In this document: positions 22,846 to 33,795 of the stretch, piece after piece | Layout: the number at the start of each line of letters is the position of its first letter | How positions within the stretch are numbered: position 1 is the first letter of the stretch | NCBI GenBank assembly: GCA_013399115.1 | Contig: VXAA01005264.1 | Coordinates: 26,549 to 90,548 of the forward strand | Direction of reading: 5' to 3' | Origin: Anseranas semipalmata | Lineage: Eukaryota; Chordata; Aves; Anseriformes; Anseranatidae | Length of the DNA: 64,000 nucleotides | Program-made: the position numbers and the translations under genes | The notes under the pieces: model-generated | Database searches by the model: none | What the model was told of the DNA's origin: nothing | Seen by the model: only the letters and a program-made list of their open reading frames with translations

Positions 22846-23372
22846 AAATCACAGAATCACAGAATATCCCGAGTTGGAAGGGACCCATAAGGATCATCGA
22901 GTCCAACTCCTCGCACTGCACAGGTCTACCCAAAATTTTAGACCATGTGACTAAGTGCACAGTCCAAACGCCTCTTAAATTCAGACAGGCTTGGTGCAGT
23001 GACTACTTCACTGGGGAGCCTGTTCCAGTGTGCAACCACCCTCTCAGTGAAGAACCTCTTCCTAATGTTCAACCTAATCCTCCCCTGCCTCAGCTTGACA
23101 CCATTGCCGCGGGTTCTATCACTGGTGATTAAGGAGAATAGGTCGGCGCCTGGCCCTCCACTCCCCCTCACAAGGAAGTTGTAGACTGCCATGAGGTCTC
23201 CCCTCAGCCTCCTCTTCTCCAGGCTGAACAGGCCAAGTGACCTCAGCCGCTCCTCATACGTCTTCCCCTCTAGGCCCTTCACCACCTTCGTCGCCCTCCT
23301 CTGGACACTCTCCAGCAGTTTTACATCCTTTTTGTACTGTGGTGCCCAGAACTGCACACAGTACTCAAGGTG
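22846..23372 (-). mobile_element. CR1 LINE, 5'-truncated, well preserved
   Basis: The element is read on the minus strand. Its 3' end (plus-strand 22846-22870) carries two copies of the CACAGAAT octamer, i.e. (ATTCTGTG) on the sense strand, followed by the CR1 3' UTR signature seen on the plus strand as GTTGGAAGGGACCCATAAGG ATCATCGAGTCCAACTCC. The 5' boundary near 23372 is an abrupt truncation inside ORF2, as is usual for CR1. No target-site duplication is evident, which is normal for this family. Low visible divergence and an open ORF2 tail suggest it is among the youngest repeats in the window. Subfamily was not determined. Confidence 0.95.
22938..23372 (-). pseudogene. CR1 ORF2 C-terminal fragment (reverse transcriptase thumb/C-tail)
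   Basis: An uninterrupted minus-strand frame of about 144 codons ends at its natural stop near 22938. Recognisable CR1 ORF2 words in order are [51 protein letters not shown] and [10 protein letters not shown]. These are the conserved C-terminal blocks downstream of the polymerase core. The endonuclease and catalytic reverse-transcriptase domains are absent, so the fragment cannot move. The open frame upstream of 23372 (to 23405) is flanking DNA read by chance. Confidence 0.93.
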
Positions 23373-24071
23373 ATAGTTTGTCATCATCTTTTGAGCAGTG
23401 GCCAAGGCTGGCCTCTCTGTGGGTCAACAGTGGCAAGTCTTTAAGCATGTCTCCAGTACATGCCAACATTACCCTTTGGAATGCATACAGCTCCACATGC
23501 CTGGGAGTATGTGGGAGCTTAACACCATGCCAGCTGCTCCTGGGCAAAGTGCATGCCATCCATGGGGCAGCACTGTAGAGGCATGGTGGGATGCTCCATG
23601 CTTCCAGTTAGCTCCTGCCTGCTGCCAAGGTCAGGGCAATGTAGACTGCTCACACAGGAGGGCAAGATTACTCACTGACTTAGGCAAAGCTGCCTGAAAA
23701 TTCTTTGCACTTTAACTGTTTCCAAAAATACAGCTTTTGTGGTTATGACACCCTCCATGCACCTATTCTCTCCTCTATAGTTCTGACAAGATGTTGGCAT
23801 TACTTCATACCTTACTTTCTTTGCCTGCAAGTTGGCATTACTTCATACTTTACCTTCATTGCTTTTTTTTTTTTTCTTAGCAAGCTATAGCATCTCATTG
23901 TTTGTTACAACATTTATTATAATCCGAAGTCAGGTCAGAGAGCCTGCCAGACTTCTCTGCAGCAGAGTTGTATGCTTTGGACCTGAGGTCATGGAACTAT
24001 TTGCACTTCCAACAATTGGTTGCATCAAGCTGTTTCACAACACCATGAAGCATGCCACATCAGTATTTTGT
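23373..24071. other. Unique DNA flanking the CR1
   Basis: Several overlapping frames (longest 113 codons, 23237-23578, which starts inside the CR1 antisense) have no recognisable product. Contains the 38-bp direct repeat listed separately and a T run near 23863-23876. Confidence 0.55.
23793..23868. repeat. Direct duplication with 38-bp period
   Basis: GTTGGCATTACTTCATAC occurs at 23793-23810 and 23831-23848, each followed by a related pyrimidine-rich segment (CTTACTTTCTTTGC versus TTTACCTTCATTGC). This is an imperfect tandem duplication. Confidence 0.85.
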
Positions 24072-24107
24072 GTTTTTTTGTTTGTTTGTTTGTTTGTTTG
24101 TTTGTTT
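24072..24107. repeat. (TTTG)n microsatellite
   Basis: About seven TTTG units after a short T run. Confidence 0.95.
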
Positions 24108-25989
24108 CATTCTGCCATCAATTTCTTTCTTCAGCCCTTCCCTACCTCTACTAGAGAGCAGTAAGTCATTCGGCAAGGTTTAAAATGAGCTTTTGATCTT
24201 CATCTTTCACAACTTATGAAGAAATCTTTCTTCTGCCTAGAGTCATTCACAGAAAGTTCTGTGATCTTGGGGTTTAGCTCAGGACTCATCAGTTGATACT
24301 CAACCTTCACAGCTCTCCTGACCTTGCAAGTACAACCTTACGTCTAGTAACAAAACACTTAACTCACTTTTCTGAGCAGCACCATAGCAGAAGATGTAAC
24401 TCATGTGCCTTTGGGTGCCTAATTCATCTTTAATTTAGCTCTAATTATTGCCCCTTAGTCACTTAGTTATTCCAATGACAGTCTAGGAACACAGGCTGGT
24501 TAGAGGAAGGGAAGATGACAGAAATCCCCCATGCCCAGAGTACTACGAGTAGCAGTGAGTGCTTGTTTGCTGTTCTTCAGGGTGTTTTCCAATAGTAGTG
24601 TTTGAGAAGACAGTACTTATGGGGCTTGACATTTCAAGTGAACGAAAAGAGAAAGCAAATACTCTAGAGCTGAATCATCGTATCTGGAAACATAACTAAC
24701 GTCCAATTTACATGAACTGCATTCATAAATCTGAATTACATACTGTAAAAAGAGACACTCGTCCAATATGGCCTGGTAGAAATGGATAAATGAAGTAATG
24801 GAGGGTTCCAAATAAGAATCTGCAACCTAGAAGAAAAGAAATGGTGCGTTTGTTGTTTATGAGTAGTTTCATTTTTTTTGTAACAGAAATGAACACAAGA
24901 CCTTTATCTTGGATGATTATCTTAAAGAGTACATTGCTGGAGGAGTCGGCTGATCACACAGACTTTGCCCACACAAGAGTTCCATTGAAAACAAATATTG
25001 GATCACACAAAAATTGTACCCTGGTTGCTTAAGGCACTGTGCCTGTCAATTGATTTAAAATGTGTATGTAACCAAAAGGGCTTTGCTTATAGAGAATAAA
25101 CTAGGAGAAATCAGACTGCTGGGAAAGGCAGATGTCCTCTACTGCTCCTTTTCTCTTACAGGAAGATTTAATCACTAATCGTGCCCTTTTCCAAGAAAAT
25201 GTAATAATGAATCTATTTTTTTTTCCTTTTTCGTTTGCATAAAGCCATAAGTCCCACATATCCCATTTTTCTGTACTGCAGAGTACCATGTTAAGTATCA
25301 CTAAACACAATAGAGCATTCATACAGATTTCCTAACACTTGCATTGTATCCATTCATCTGGTATCACCTCCCTGTACTCCCTGCTCAGAAAGGTGACAAT
25401 TTACTACACAAAGAGCAAAGCTGTCTTGAATCAGCATCCACATGTACCACTGGGGAGAAAAAATGTTTCCCTGTAATCCCTGATAGTGTACCAAGGGTTT
25501 CCTGTTTATAACACCTCTAAAACTCTTCAATACTGATATCAGCTATTGTGGGAATGTCAAGACTTTGACTGAAAAAGGAAAGTTTATCATCACAGTGCCA
25601 TTTAATTACAGACAGGGATTATGCCCTGATCCTGCAAGCTCAAACCCCACTGAGCATTTAATACTGTTGAGGTTCCTGTCATAACCACATCTAACCAAGT
25701 GTTCAGCTTTCCATTAAATCGGTGAGATGCTGGAAGCCCGAACAGGGGTTGGAAACCTAAATGCCTGCCTGGATCTGAGCCAAGTACCTTCCAGCACTGA
25801 GTAACATGACTAACATCTGTCCTCAGCAGAAGGCAACAGCGTGTAGCACGTTTCTGAATGGTGGCCTAAAATAGCAGTAGCTGTCAGAGTTTTCTCTACA
25901 CCACTTTTCCATCATAGGTAACCAGCATATTTTTAAGGCGAAAGGATATGAAGGCTTTTTCTTCTATGCAAGCATATAGAAGAATCAAA
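24108..25989. other. Unique AT-rich DNA, no gene recognised
   Basis: Frames are 73 codons or fewer. Near 25629 the phrase GCCCTGATCCTGCAAGCTC may be a remnant of the palindromic MITE-like repeat. At 25736-25747 GCCCGAACAGGG resembles part of a retroviral primer-binding site but has no LTR context. Confidence 0.55.
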
Positions 25990-26520
25990 ATGATATAGAC
26001 AGCAACAAGAAAAAAAGATCAAAGATAACAAACAGCTTCCATATGATGAACAGCTGAACAGATAAGGATTCCTTAATCTTATGGAAAAAAAAAAAAAAAA
26101 AAAAGACCAAAAATGGACACGACAGAAGACTATAAAATCATAAGTAGAATGGAAAAGCTGAACAGGAAATAAGGGATGACTCATTGCTGTTACTCTCGGT
26201 AGAAGATTGAGAAGGAGGACATTAATTGATGTTAATAAGTCATAAATTCAAACTGAACATTTTTCACACAGCATGCTGTTAAACTGTGGAACCTCCTGCT
26301 ACAAGACACTGTGGTATACATAAGGTCAAAACACAGCTGGAGATATGCCTGGAAGAAATGCAAAGACACTCTGGTGGCCCAGGCAGTCTTGCAGTTGCCA
26401 GCCACAGGAAACGGGCATACATGTCAGTGAAATACCACTGCCTCCCTGCTCAGCTTGGATACTCTTCCAAAACCATCCACTGTTGATGTTGTCAGAGACA
26501 GAATATTGAGCTACAAAGAC
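25990..26520 (+). mobile_element. Ancient CR1/L3-like LINE 3' portion
   Basis: Diverged sense-strand LINE sequence. The order matches archosaur L3/CR1: the RRATK-MI-G-E-LPYEERL block (AGCAACAAGAAAAAAAGATC ... CAGCTTCCATATGATGAACA), TATAAAATCATAAGTAGAAT (about 26129-26148), TTCACACAGCATGC then CTGTGGAACCTCCTGC (W/LWNSLP-type block, about 26265-26300), and a 3' end of the form GACAGAATATTGAGCTACA (26497-26515). A poly-A run at about 26084-26103 replaces part of the coding sequence. The frame is broken by stops and indels. Confidence 0.8.
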
Positions 26521-29246
26521 ATTTTTGATGTTTGATGCAGTGTAGTCATTTTCCTGTTCTCATATTACATATGCCTGAAAATCACCAGAAACATCAATGG
26601 AAACATCCTAATCTCATCGTAAAATTAAATTTGGTCTATTAGTTGTCTGTTTGTAGCCCTCTCTCTTTCACAAAGAGTCTGCTCAAACCTATCACCATCA
26701 TTTATTTCTCCAACAGACTTCAGCGGGTTTTTTTTTTTCAGTGCTCTAATATCTCTGTGCAAAACATCTGCCCTTTTCTTCATGAATAGGTCATTAATGT
26801 TTACCAAAAAAAAATGGAGAAGGCTTCTTTCCAAGGGCCAAATCCGACTACTTTTTCATTTCTGAGGTGCAAAACTATGAGTGGTCTGTTGTGGTAAACA
26901 GCTCATCCGGGCTTTGCAAATGCAAATGATATGAAGTAAATTTGTCCCTTATTTGTTGATAGGCATGGAGGAACAACACAAATTTGCAGTTTTTAAAATT
27001 AAAAGGGATGTGTGAATTTTATGATGACCAGGGTAGCTTCCAGAGGGAAATTGGAGCCAAAGAGGAATTTTCAAACATAATATAACTAAATCAAGGAAAC
27101 AAAAAAGTTCCTTTTCACTTACACAGAAGCCTTGTTGAAAGAGAAATACTTGTGGGACATGAGGAATGAAAAATGTCAGCATGCAACTGCCCAAGCTTGC
27201 CCGATTTGTAGCTCCCACCTCATGGCAATTGCTAAGAGTGTTGTAAAAGAGCCTCTTTGTCTCTGGAGAAAGTATTGCTTTCAAAGACAAGAAAAATCCA
27301 CAAGCAACCTCTCACTTTGACACACAGGTCATGACATTAAAAGAATAATGTGAAGAATCACAAACCACCGGTTTCAGTTAGGAAAGCAAATGGCTTAGTA
27401 GGAGGGAGGGAGTGCTATTTAAGTTATGATCTGCTAACACTCTGTTTACATATATCCAGTTCCTTCCTAAAAACAACAGGCACCTAGTAAAGTCCTTCAG
27501 AATGACCCAGAAAAGACAAAAGTCTTTAGCTGAGTCAAAAGAGTCAACAGTTTGCAAAGGGGGAGGTTATAAAAACATCATGCTTAAAAAGATTTTTTTT
27601 TTTTTTTTTTTTTTGCCATCCCCACTAAAGTTTGTAAAAGCAACATTTAACTGCAGAAGGGAGAAGCCAGCATCATAAGTCAGTGCCGCAGTGATCCAGA
27701 CACTGGAATGAGCACATTTCCTGGCAGGCGCTTTGGTAAGCTGGAGATCGTGGCGCAAAGCTGCCAAAGGGAAGTGGGGGAGAAGCAAGGTGGCCCCATG
27801 CCAACAGGACTGGCACACGGTCCCACCTCTGACATAGGAAGAGTTGACAGGTTTATGAATTTCATCATTTTGCCAGAATCAACCTCAGCAACCAGTTTTG
27901 CTGGAACAGCTTTGAAAATCTTTGTTATGTCAAGACAAAACAATATGGTATTTCCATGCCCAGAGCTAAGAGGTGGCAAACCTATCTCGATGGGCACATT
28001 CTTTAACACAGTGTTTTGAGTTGAGTCCATTTCTTCTGCTGAGGCTGGAGATGGCAGTGATAACACCAGGGTCATTGTCTCTCTGCTGTGTTTGATACAC
28101 TGCAATTATAGGAAAGTGCTGAAAAGTGATGGCAGCAGCTTTATTCTAAAAGAAACCAGAGGATGAAGAAGAAGATGGGCCGTCATTCAGCAATGCCCTC
28201 TGTGCAAACCAGATTTGAATTTTTAAGGGCAGGGAGAACTTGTTTTTTTTTTTTAAGTCCTAGGAAGTCTGAATTTCTCAGCTGAGCTTATGAACCATCT
28301 CTGCACTAATGAGCAAATGTACAGGTGTGGGTCTACAGTCGTGTGTATAAATATACTCCCAATTGCATTTCTAGCTGGAACTCCGCTATCAGATCTGCAG
28401 TGGGTTTGGAAACTCTGGTTGCTCCCCCGAGTGACCATAACATAATAAAGCTAGAAGATTTCTTTGGAGTGCTGAGCGACTGGGTATTTCCAGAGCAGAA
28501 ACCCCAAATGCAGCCAGACTACAAAGTTATAGTAAACTCTCAAGTTTTGACAGGAAAAGCAGAAAGGATGACGTTGTCTGAAGTTTTGCCAGAGGGAATA
28601 GTTGAAAAGCAGCCCTTCTGAGATATTTTTGGAGTAGCAGTAGCATCTGACACCGACAAAACTCAAAGCTTTTATTATTATTAATATTATTGTTGTTGTC
28701 GTTACGTTTTGTAAGAATGAAATTCCTCTCCGGGCAGGTAGCTTGTAAAAGGCTGAAACCACTTGCTCTTTGTTCCAAGCCCTTTGAGAGGCACAATCAG
28801 AGGACTCCAAACCAGACTCACTATATACATCTGGAGCTCCCATAACTACTTTCAGTCTATGGATATTTCTTATTCTGAGCTGAGTTTCCCAGCTGTGGAA
28901 CTGAACCACGTGAAAAAAAGGACATTCCACTGTTCTTGGCATCCACTGTAAAATTCGTTATAATGCAGATAGGTCACCTTTTCCAGGCAGCCTACACAAG
29001 GTCTCTGGACACTCCAAATTTCATGTAAGAGGAGATTATTTGGTTAATCACTGATTAACTGGTTGCTTAATTTGTGTGGTTATTGTGACTGTAAATTAAA
29101 TTCTCTGGTTGAGAAACAGATACAGTAAAAGATTTGGTAAGAAGATATATTTGAAGGTTTGTGCTCTTGGAATCCAGATTTCATGCCAAAATAGGTATCT
29201 TGTGCATTCCTGGAAGTATTGTAGGAAAGGAACCGAGGAGGAGTCA
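26521..29246. other. Unique DNA, no gene recognised
   Basis: About 2.7 kb between two old LINE pieces. It includes a poly-T tract at about 27591-27615 and a T run at about 28242-28254. Opposed frames at 27680-28105 (minus, 141 codons) and 27708-28019 (plus, 103 codons) overlap almost completely. A minus frame of 163 codons lies at 28451-28942. None has a domain I recognise, and mutual overlap makes chance the better explanation. Confidence 0.5.
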
Positions 29247-29450
29247 GGAAGCCATAGATTAGTGAATCTGATCTCTGTGGTAGAAAAGATCTTTCCGAAG
29301 TTAATAAGTGATGAGATCACAAAACATCTGGAGAATGTTTTGTTTCTTTGTGTTTTAAAAGAAAAAGGAGAAGGGGAAAAGAAACAGGAACTTTATCACC
29401 AGGGCTTCCAAAAGGGGAAAGGCTGAACAAATTAGTGTGAATTTTTGAGG
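29247..29450 (+). mobile_element. Ancient CR1/L3 reverse-transcriptase N-terminal fragment
   Basis: The plus frame includes HRLVNLISVVEKIFPKLI (29253-29306), then ITKHLEN, and 20 or so residues later HQGFQKGKG (about 29397-29426). This matches the start of the CR1/L3 reverse-transcriptase domain, where a YRPVSL-T-V-KI-E-I block is followed by I-HLE and QHGF-KG. A purine-rich insertion (about 29347-29390) lengthens the spacing. Downstream, AACAAATTAGTGTGAATTTT, then TGAGGTAACAACAAG, continues the alignment to about 29450 before it fades. The copy is heavily diverged and non-functional. Confidence 0.65.
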
Positions 29451-31865
29451 TAACAACAAGAAAGAACTCAAAACTGAAATAGCAAAACTTTCTACTCGGT
29501 ATCCTAAAAATACTACAAACCTCACAGTACAGAAATCTGGGAGTTTCAGTAGAAAGGGCAGAAGTAAATCATAACCACAACACTATCCAAATATATAATA
29601 AAAAGCACCAAATTTCTGAGAGCAGGGGGGGGGTTCCAGCTTTTAGTCAAGGACACTAAATCTTGCTCACTGAAGCTGGTCTCTGTGAAGTACCTTCTCA
29701 GCCACTAGGCAGGATCTCTCATGCACAGCTTAGATGTTGTGGCAAAGAGGCTAAAGGAAAATATAAAATATTGTTATAAATTTCCACTGAATAAAAGAAG
29801 CAGTCACAATTTTCTTACTAACCATATAGCAAAGCTAATCTCCCCTTTATAGTGCCATATTTCTAAGGAAAGCCATATGGTAACATGCAGCAGATTCCCA
29901 TCCTTCCTCACAGTAAATTCTTAAACAGAAAGACAAGGATGATTTTAAAGAACTAAAGGGAATTCCAGTGGGAAACAGCCAACTCTATTCAAATGTATCC
30001 AGCTAAGAGCTGATCTATGTTTTCAATGAGCACAGCAGTATGGTGCAGCCTGACCATCAAGAGCTGACTTTTCTTCTCCTGCCTGGCCACTGCTCATCTT
30101 TGTGTCTTCAGCTAATTATCACCATCTCACAGCATTTCTGGTTTTCCATGTGTATTTCACTGTTGCTTCCTCCCTAAAGCAGTCTGAAAACTACAGGTGA
30201 CAGAATTCAGAATATCATGTAGTATAACTATAGTGGGAATTCTAATTGCTTAATTTGGCACCCTGGGTAAGGGGGCATTATTTAACCTCTGGCTTTTGTA
30301 CCCTCCTTTTTCCATGTAAGCCCCTTGACTTAAAAAAAAAAAAAAAAAAAGTTAGGCAAAGCAGGATGTCCCAGCACGCAACTTGGCAGAACAGTCAGGA
30401 AGGCACGGATGATGAATTTAAACACATAATATGAGATCAGACAGGTGATTGCAAAAGCCTGATTTACTTCAGTCTCTCCTGAGAAGATCCTGGGGAGGTT
30501 GCAGAGCAACTTACCATGAGCAAAGCTCTCACTCTGCAGCAAGCTCCAGCGTTCCAGACAACAAATTTCCAGGATGCATTTCCAGCTGGATAGAAGGGAC
30601 TCTCAGCACTGCACAACTTTCCTCAGAAATGGAGACACAAGAATGAGGAGGATCTACAGGACTGTGTTTACAAGGCATTATATAGGGTATAGGAAGACAA
30701 AAATGAGTTTGGAGGTGAATGGAGCTGGTTTCCTCTTCCCCCAACAGAGATTGGAGGCAGAGAGGCATTTCATATTGGATCCAGTATCTTTCATTTGAGT
30801 TTTTCCAATTTGCTCCATTTATAATGATTATCAGAAACTGAAAACAGTATCTTGCAGAAGGGGCCTTAACCAAGACTTTGATTTAATGTTTATTCTACTT
30901 TTTGTGTAAAGAAAGAATTCAGTTTCATTAAGTTATCTCCAGGAGATCATATACCTCACCCACTTGTCTCCACTGTCACTGGGTATTTACTGTGACCCGC
31001 TGGGAGCATGTCTCCATCACTGCTGTAGTCAGAGTTGTAGGTGCTTTCAAGGTAAATCTCCCAATGGTTCCCATTTTCTGTGCTTTGGTTCTCACTGTGG
31101 TGTAGTCTGCATGACCCAGACTCCTTTCAGATGAAACTGAATCCTATTCATCCTTTAAATGGGATGCAACTGAATCCTATAAATCAATGCAAAAAAAAAT
31201 CAAAGGGGAGGTTAACACACCAGGCTATGAAGCACAGCAGCTGGGCCGAAGCACACAGTTAACTGCTGCTGCTCTAGCCAAAGGGGCTGCTCACATCTGG
31301 CAAAGCGATGGGGCAGTAACCCTGACTCATAACATCCAAAATCACCCCAGCATAATTCCCACTGTTTTCTTGTCAGTACCCATAAGTCCCTTGTTCTTGT
31401 AAATCCAAATAAACAATCAATGTCAAACATAAACAGAATATTGGAATCTTTCAGCTGGCTGAAATAAGTGGTGTTTGCTGGGGGGAGGGGGACAACATTA
31501 TGTATTTCTACTCTTAGTATGTTCTTTTTAAAGTTGCACCACTGTATTCAGTTCTAGTTTCTGAAAACAGAAAACAATGAGAAGAGACTTACAAGAACAC
31601 CACAAGCTTACATCTGTGACCAATTTGATACTTGCTTTCGGCAAATTTCTAAGCATTGCAGTTTTAAATAGACTTTGCACCAGTATTCTCATCAGCGACG
31701 TTGCAGTGTTGAAATATTCACAGAACTGAGTACAAAATATCACAAACACACTTGGACTGAGAAGTGCTTTTTGCATTTGAATGGTTATGCTCATGGACCC
31801 CCTTTCACTGTTCTTCTGCTTTGAAGAAGATTGTTGGAAATATGACACTATACAGAACAGATCTT
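29451..31865. other. Unique AT-rich DNA, no gene recognised
   Basis: Includes a 9-G run at 29625-29633 and a poly-A run at about 30331-30350. Frames up to 114 codons (30529-30873, minus) and 106 codons (31528-31848, minus) are unrecognised and overlap others. Confidence 0.55.
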
Positions 31866-31924
31866 AAAAAAAAAGAAAAGAAAAGAAAAGAAAAGAAAAG
31901 AAAAGAAAAGAAAAAAAAAAAAAA

Positions 31925-31988
<64 letters not shown>
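31866..31988. repeat. Compound (AAAAG)n - poly-A - (AAAG)n microsatellite
   Basis: About nine AAAAG units (31866-31911), a 15-base A run, then about fifteen AAAG units to 31988. The 123-bp tract is a likely hypervariable locus. Confidence 0.97.
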
Positions 31989-31989
<1 letters not shown>

Positions 31990-32448
31990 TTTTTGCTTTG
32001 AATTAATCAGTAGTCAGACAAAAAACTTTTTTCCACCCCAATCTAAGCTACAGAAGGATACATCAGCTGTCCCCAGCTGCATCTTGACCACCTCCAATGG
32101 GTGTGAATTCAGTCTACCATGATAGAAATAATATTTAAAAGTATTATTTTCTTCTGTTGTTTGCTTTCCAATATACAGTTTAGTAATTATTTTATGTATG
32201 ATGCAAAACTCCTTTTAATAGCTTGGTGTGGGTCTTTGCTGATTTCAAAGTTTTGGATTTCTTTCTTTCCAACTGCAAAAGAACAAACAATTCCTCTATG
32301 TTTTTTAACACAAATCAAAGGTGAGCGGTTGGTCTGAGCAGGAGGTGGAAGTTAGAGAAATGCCTAGAAGAAAGCATGCCTCCCAGCCCTGTGCTCCATG
32401 TCTTTCAAGCCTGGAGGTATTGAATTATTTCCCTCCTGTTTCAAGAAA

Positions 32449-32449
<1 letters not shown>
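31989..32449. other. Unique DNA, no gene recognised
   Basis: A frame of 72 codons at 32119-32337 (plus) is hydrophobic but unrecognised. No repeat identified. Confidence 0.55.
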
Positions 32450-32492
<43 letters not shown>

Positions 32493-32526
32493 NNNNNNTA
32501 ATAATAATAATAATAATAATAATAAA
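32450..32526. repeat. (TAA)n microsatellite containing a 6-N gap
   Basis: TAA units run up to 32492 and resume at 32499 after six N. The repeat phase on the two sides differs by one base across six N, so either the gap length is nominal or an interruption is hidden in it. Confidence 0.97.
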
Positions 32527-33740
32527 AGATAAACTTACTCTTGTATACAAATAATCAACTATTTCCAGTGCAGATAAGGATCTTATCCAAAGGGAACACG
32601 TTTTAGAAGCAAGACTGCACCAGCTAATGATATTCAAACACCAACGAACCAGTGAGTCTGCCTCCAACTTGCTAACAAGCCTGTTCTGAGTTACACTCTG
32701 GGCCTGCTACAGTAACTGTCAGAGAAACAATCTTGCTCCTTTGTAGGAAAATGAACAGGCTGGTTCACTTTAATCCCCCGCCATCCAAATTTATTTAAAG
32801 AGTAACATGATTAAGACAAGGATACACTGCAATACAGTTGGAAAAGCGCTAAGGCTCCGGAAGCATGCACCATAAATCAAGCATTTAATGATTTAAATCA
32901 AGAACTTTAAGCAGCTGCCCCTGGGAAACATCAGGAGAACAGACTGTGCAATGAAGCCTGATGAAAATTAATTCAGTAGGCAAACATTGTTATCTCATAG
33001 ACTTTATGGGAATCATAAAAATAAGGTGCTGAACTTTATAATGTATTTTTATGTTCTTATGCTAAGAATGCTTTCTACAGGCCCCACTTCTTTTATTTAA
33101 TAAACAGAATACAATTCCTATTACCTTAGGCAGAAGTTAATCTTGGATTTTTCCTAACTTGGGAGATCAAGCTCTGCCTTTCAGCTGTTGCTTTGGTATC
33201 TGTGTGAAAGGTCCTGGTGTTTAGAGGTACTATGCACCTATGCAACACTCAGGGTTACTCAGTAGAAATTTAGACCATTTTGTGCAAGGAAGCTACACTC
33301 CAGCTGAGAAAACAGCCTCTTAAAATTTTTCTTGTGCTGTAAAAGCGCAGGTGGTGCAGACCCATGCAAGCCGGCACTGACAGCCCCGCCGTACCACACA
33401 TCCCTGTGCTGCTCCCTTCGTGTCCCAACACAAAATTGGATAATTGGATTTAGTCACACGAGGAAGATTAGAGCAACAATCTCTGTTGCAAATGCTTTTT
33501 TTATTTTCCAGTTTAATGTTAACTTGGGTCAACTTCCCATAGGGATGGTGCAGGAGCAGGAAGGAGCCAGTGGGGCCTCGTAGATATTTTAGCAGCATGT
33601 TATTTTAGCAATAGTTATATTGACCGAAAATGATTGTGATATTACAGCTTTATTCTTCCAAATAGAGTGAATCAACAGAAGTATTTAAAACTGCAATATT
33701 TAGTTCTATGCATCTACAGTGGTATTATATGCACATTACT
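32527..33740. other. Unique DNA, possible conserved non-coding segment
   Basis: The 32770-33010 part is AT-rich with homeodomain-like words (ATTTAATGATTTAAAT, GAAAATTAATTCAG, AACATTGTTATCTCA) and no open frame. The 33320-33600 part has opposed frames of 83-92 codons that are unrecognised. Confidence 0.45.
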
Positions 33741-33746
33741 AAAAAA

Positions 33747-33790
<44 letters not shown>
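33741..33790. repeat. Poly-A followed by (AG)n microsatellite
   Basis: Fifteen A then about sixteen AG units, ending AGAGAGAAAG. Confidence 0.95.

Positions 33791-33795
<5 letters not shown>

Noticed and set aside
23237..23578. Plus-strand frames across the CR1 element
   Set aside because: They read the antisense of CR1 ORF2 and run into flanking DNA.
25736..25747. GCCCGAACAGGG resembling a retroviral primer-binding site; the overlapping CAGGGGTTGGAAACC resembles a hAT terminal repeat
   Set aside because: No LTR, CA terminus, internal viral sequence, or opposite terminal repeat nearby. Both matches are short and mutually exclusive, so coincidence is likely.
27680..28105. Opposed frames of 141 (minus) and 103 (plus) codons
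   Set aside because: They overlap almost completely and neither has a known motif. Chance is the simpler explanation.
31525..31575. Minus-strand TTTCTGTTTTCAG followed by a short open stretch, like a splice acceptor
   Set aside because: No donor, conserved exon or protein match accompanies it.
31540..31620. CACCACTGTATTCAGTTCTAG, similar to a CR1/L3 sense phrase
   Set aside because: The following sequence does not continue the LINE order, so one phrase is not enough.
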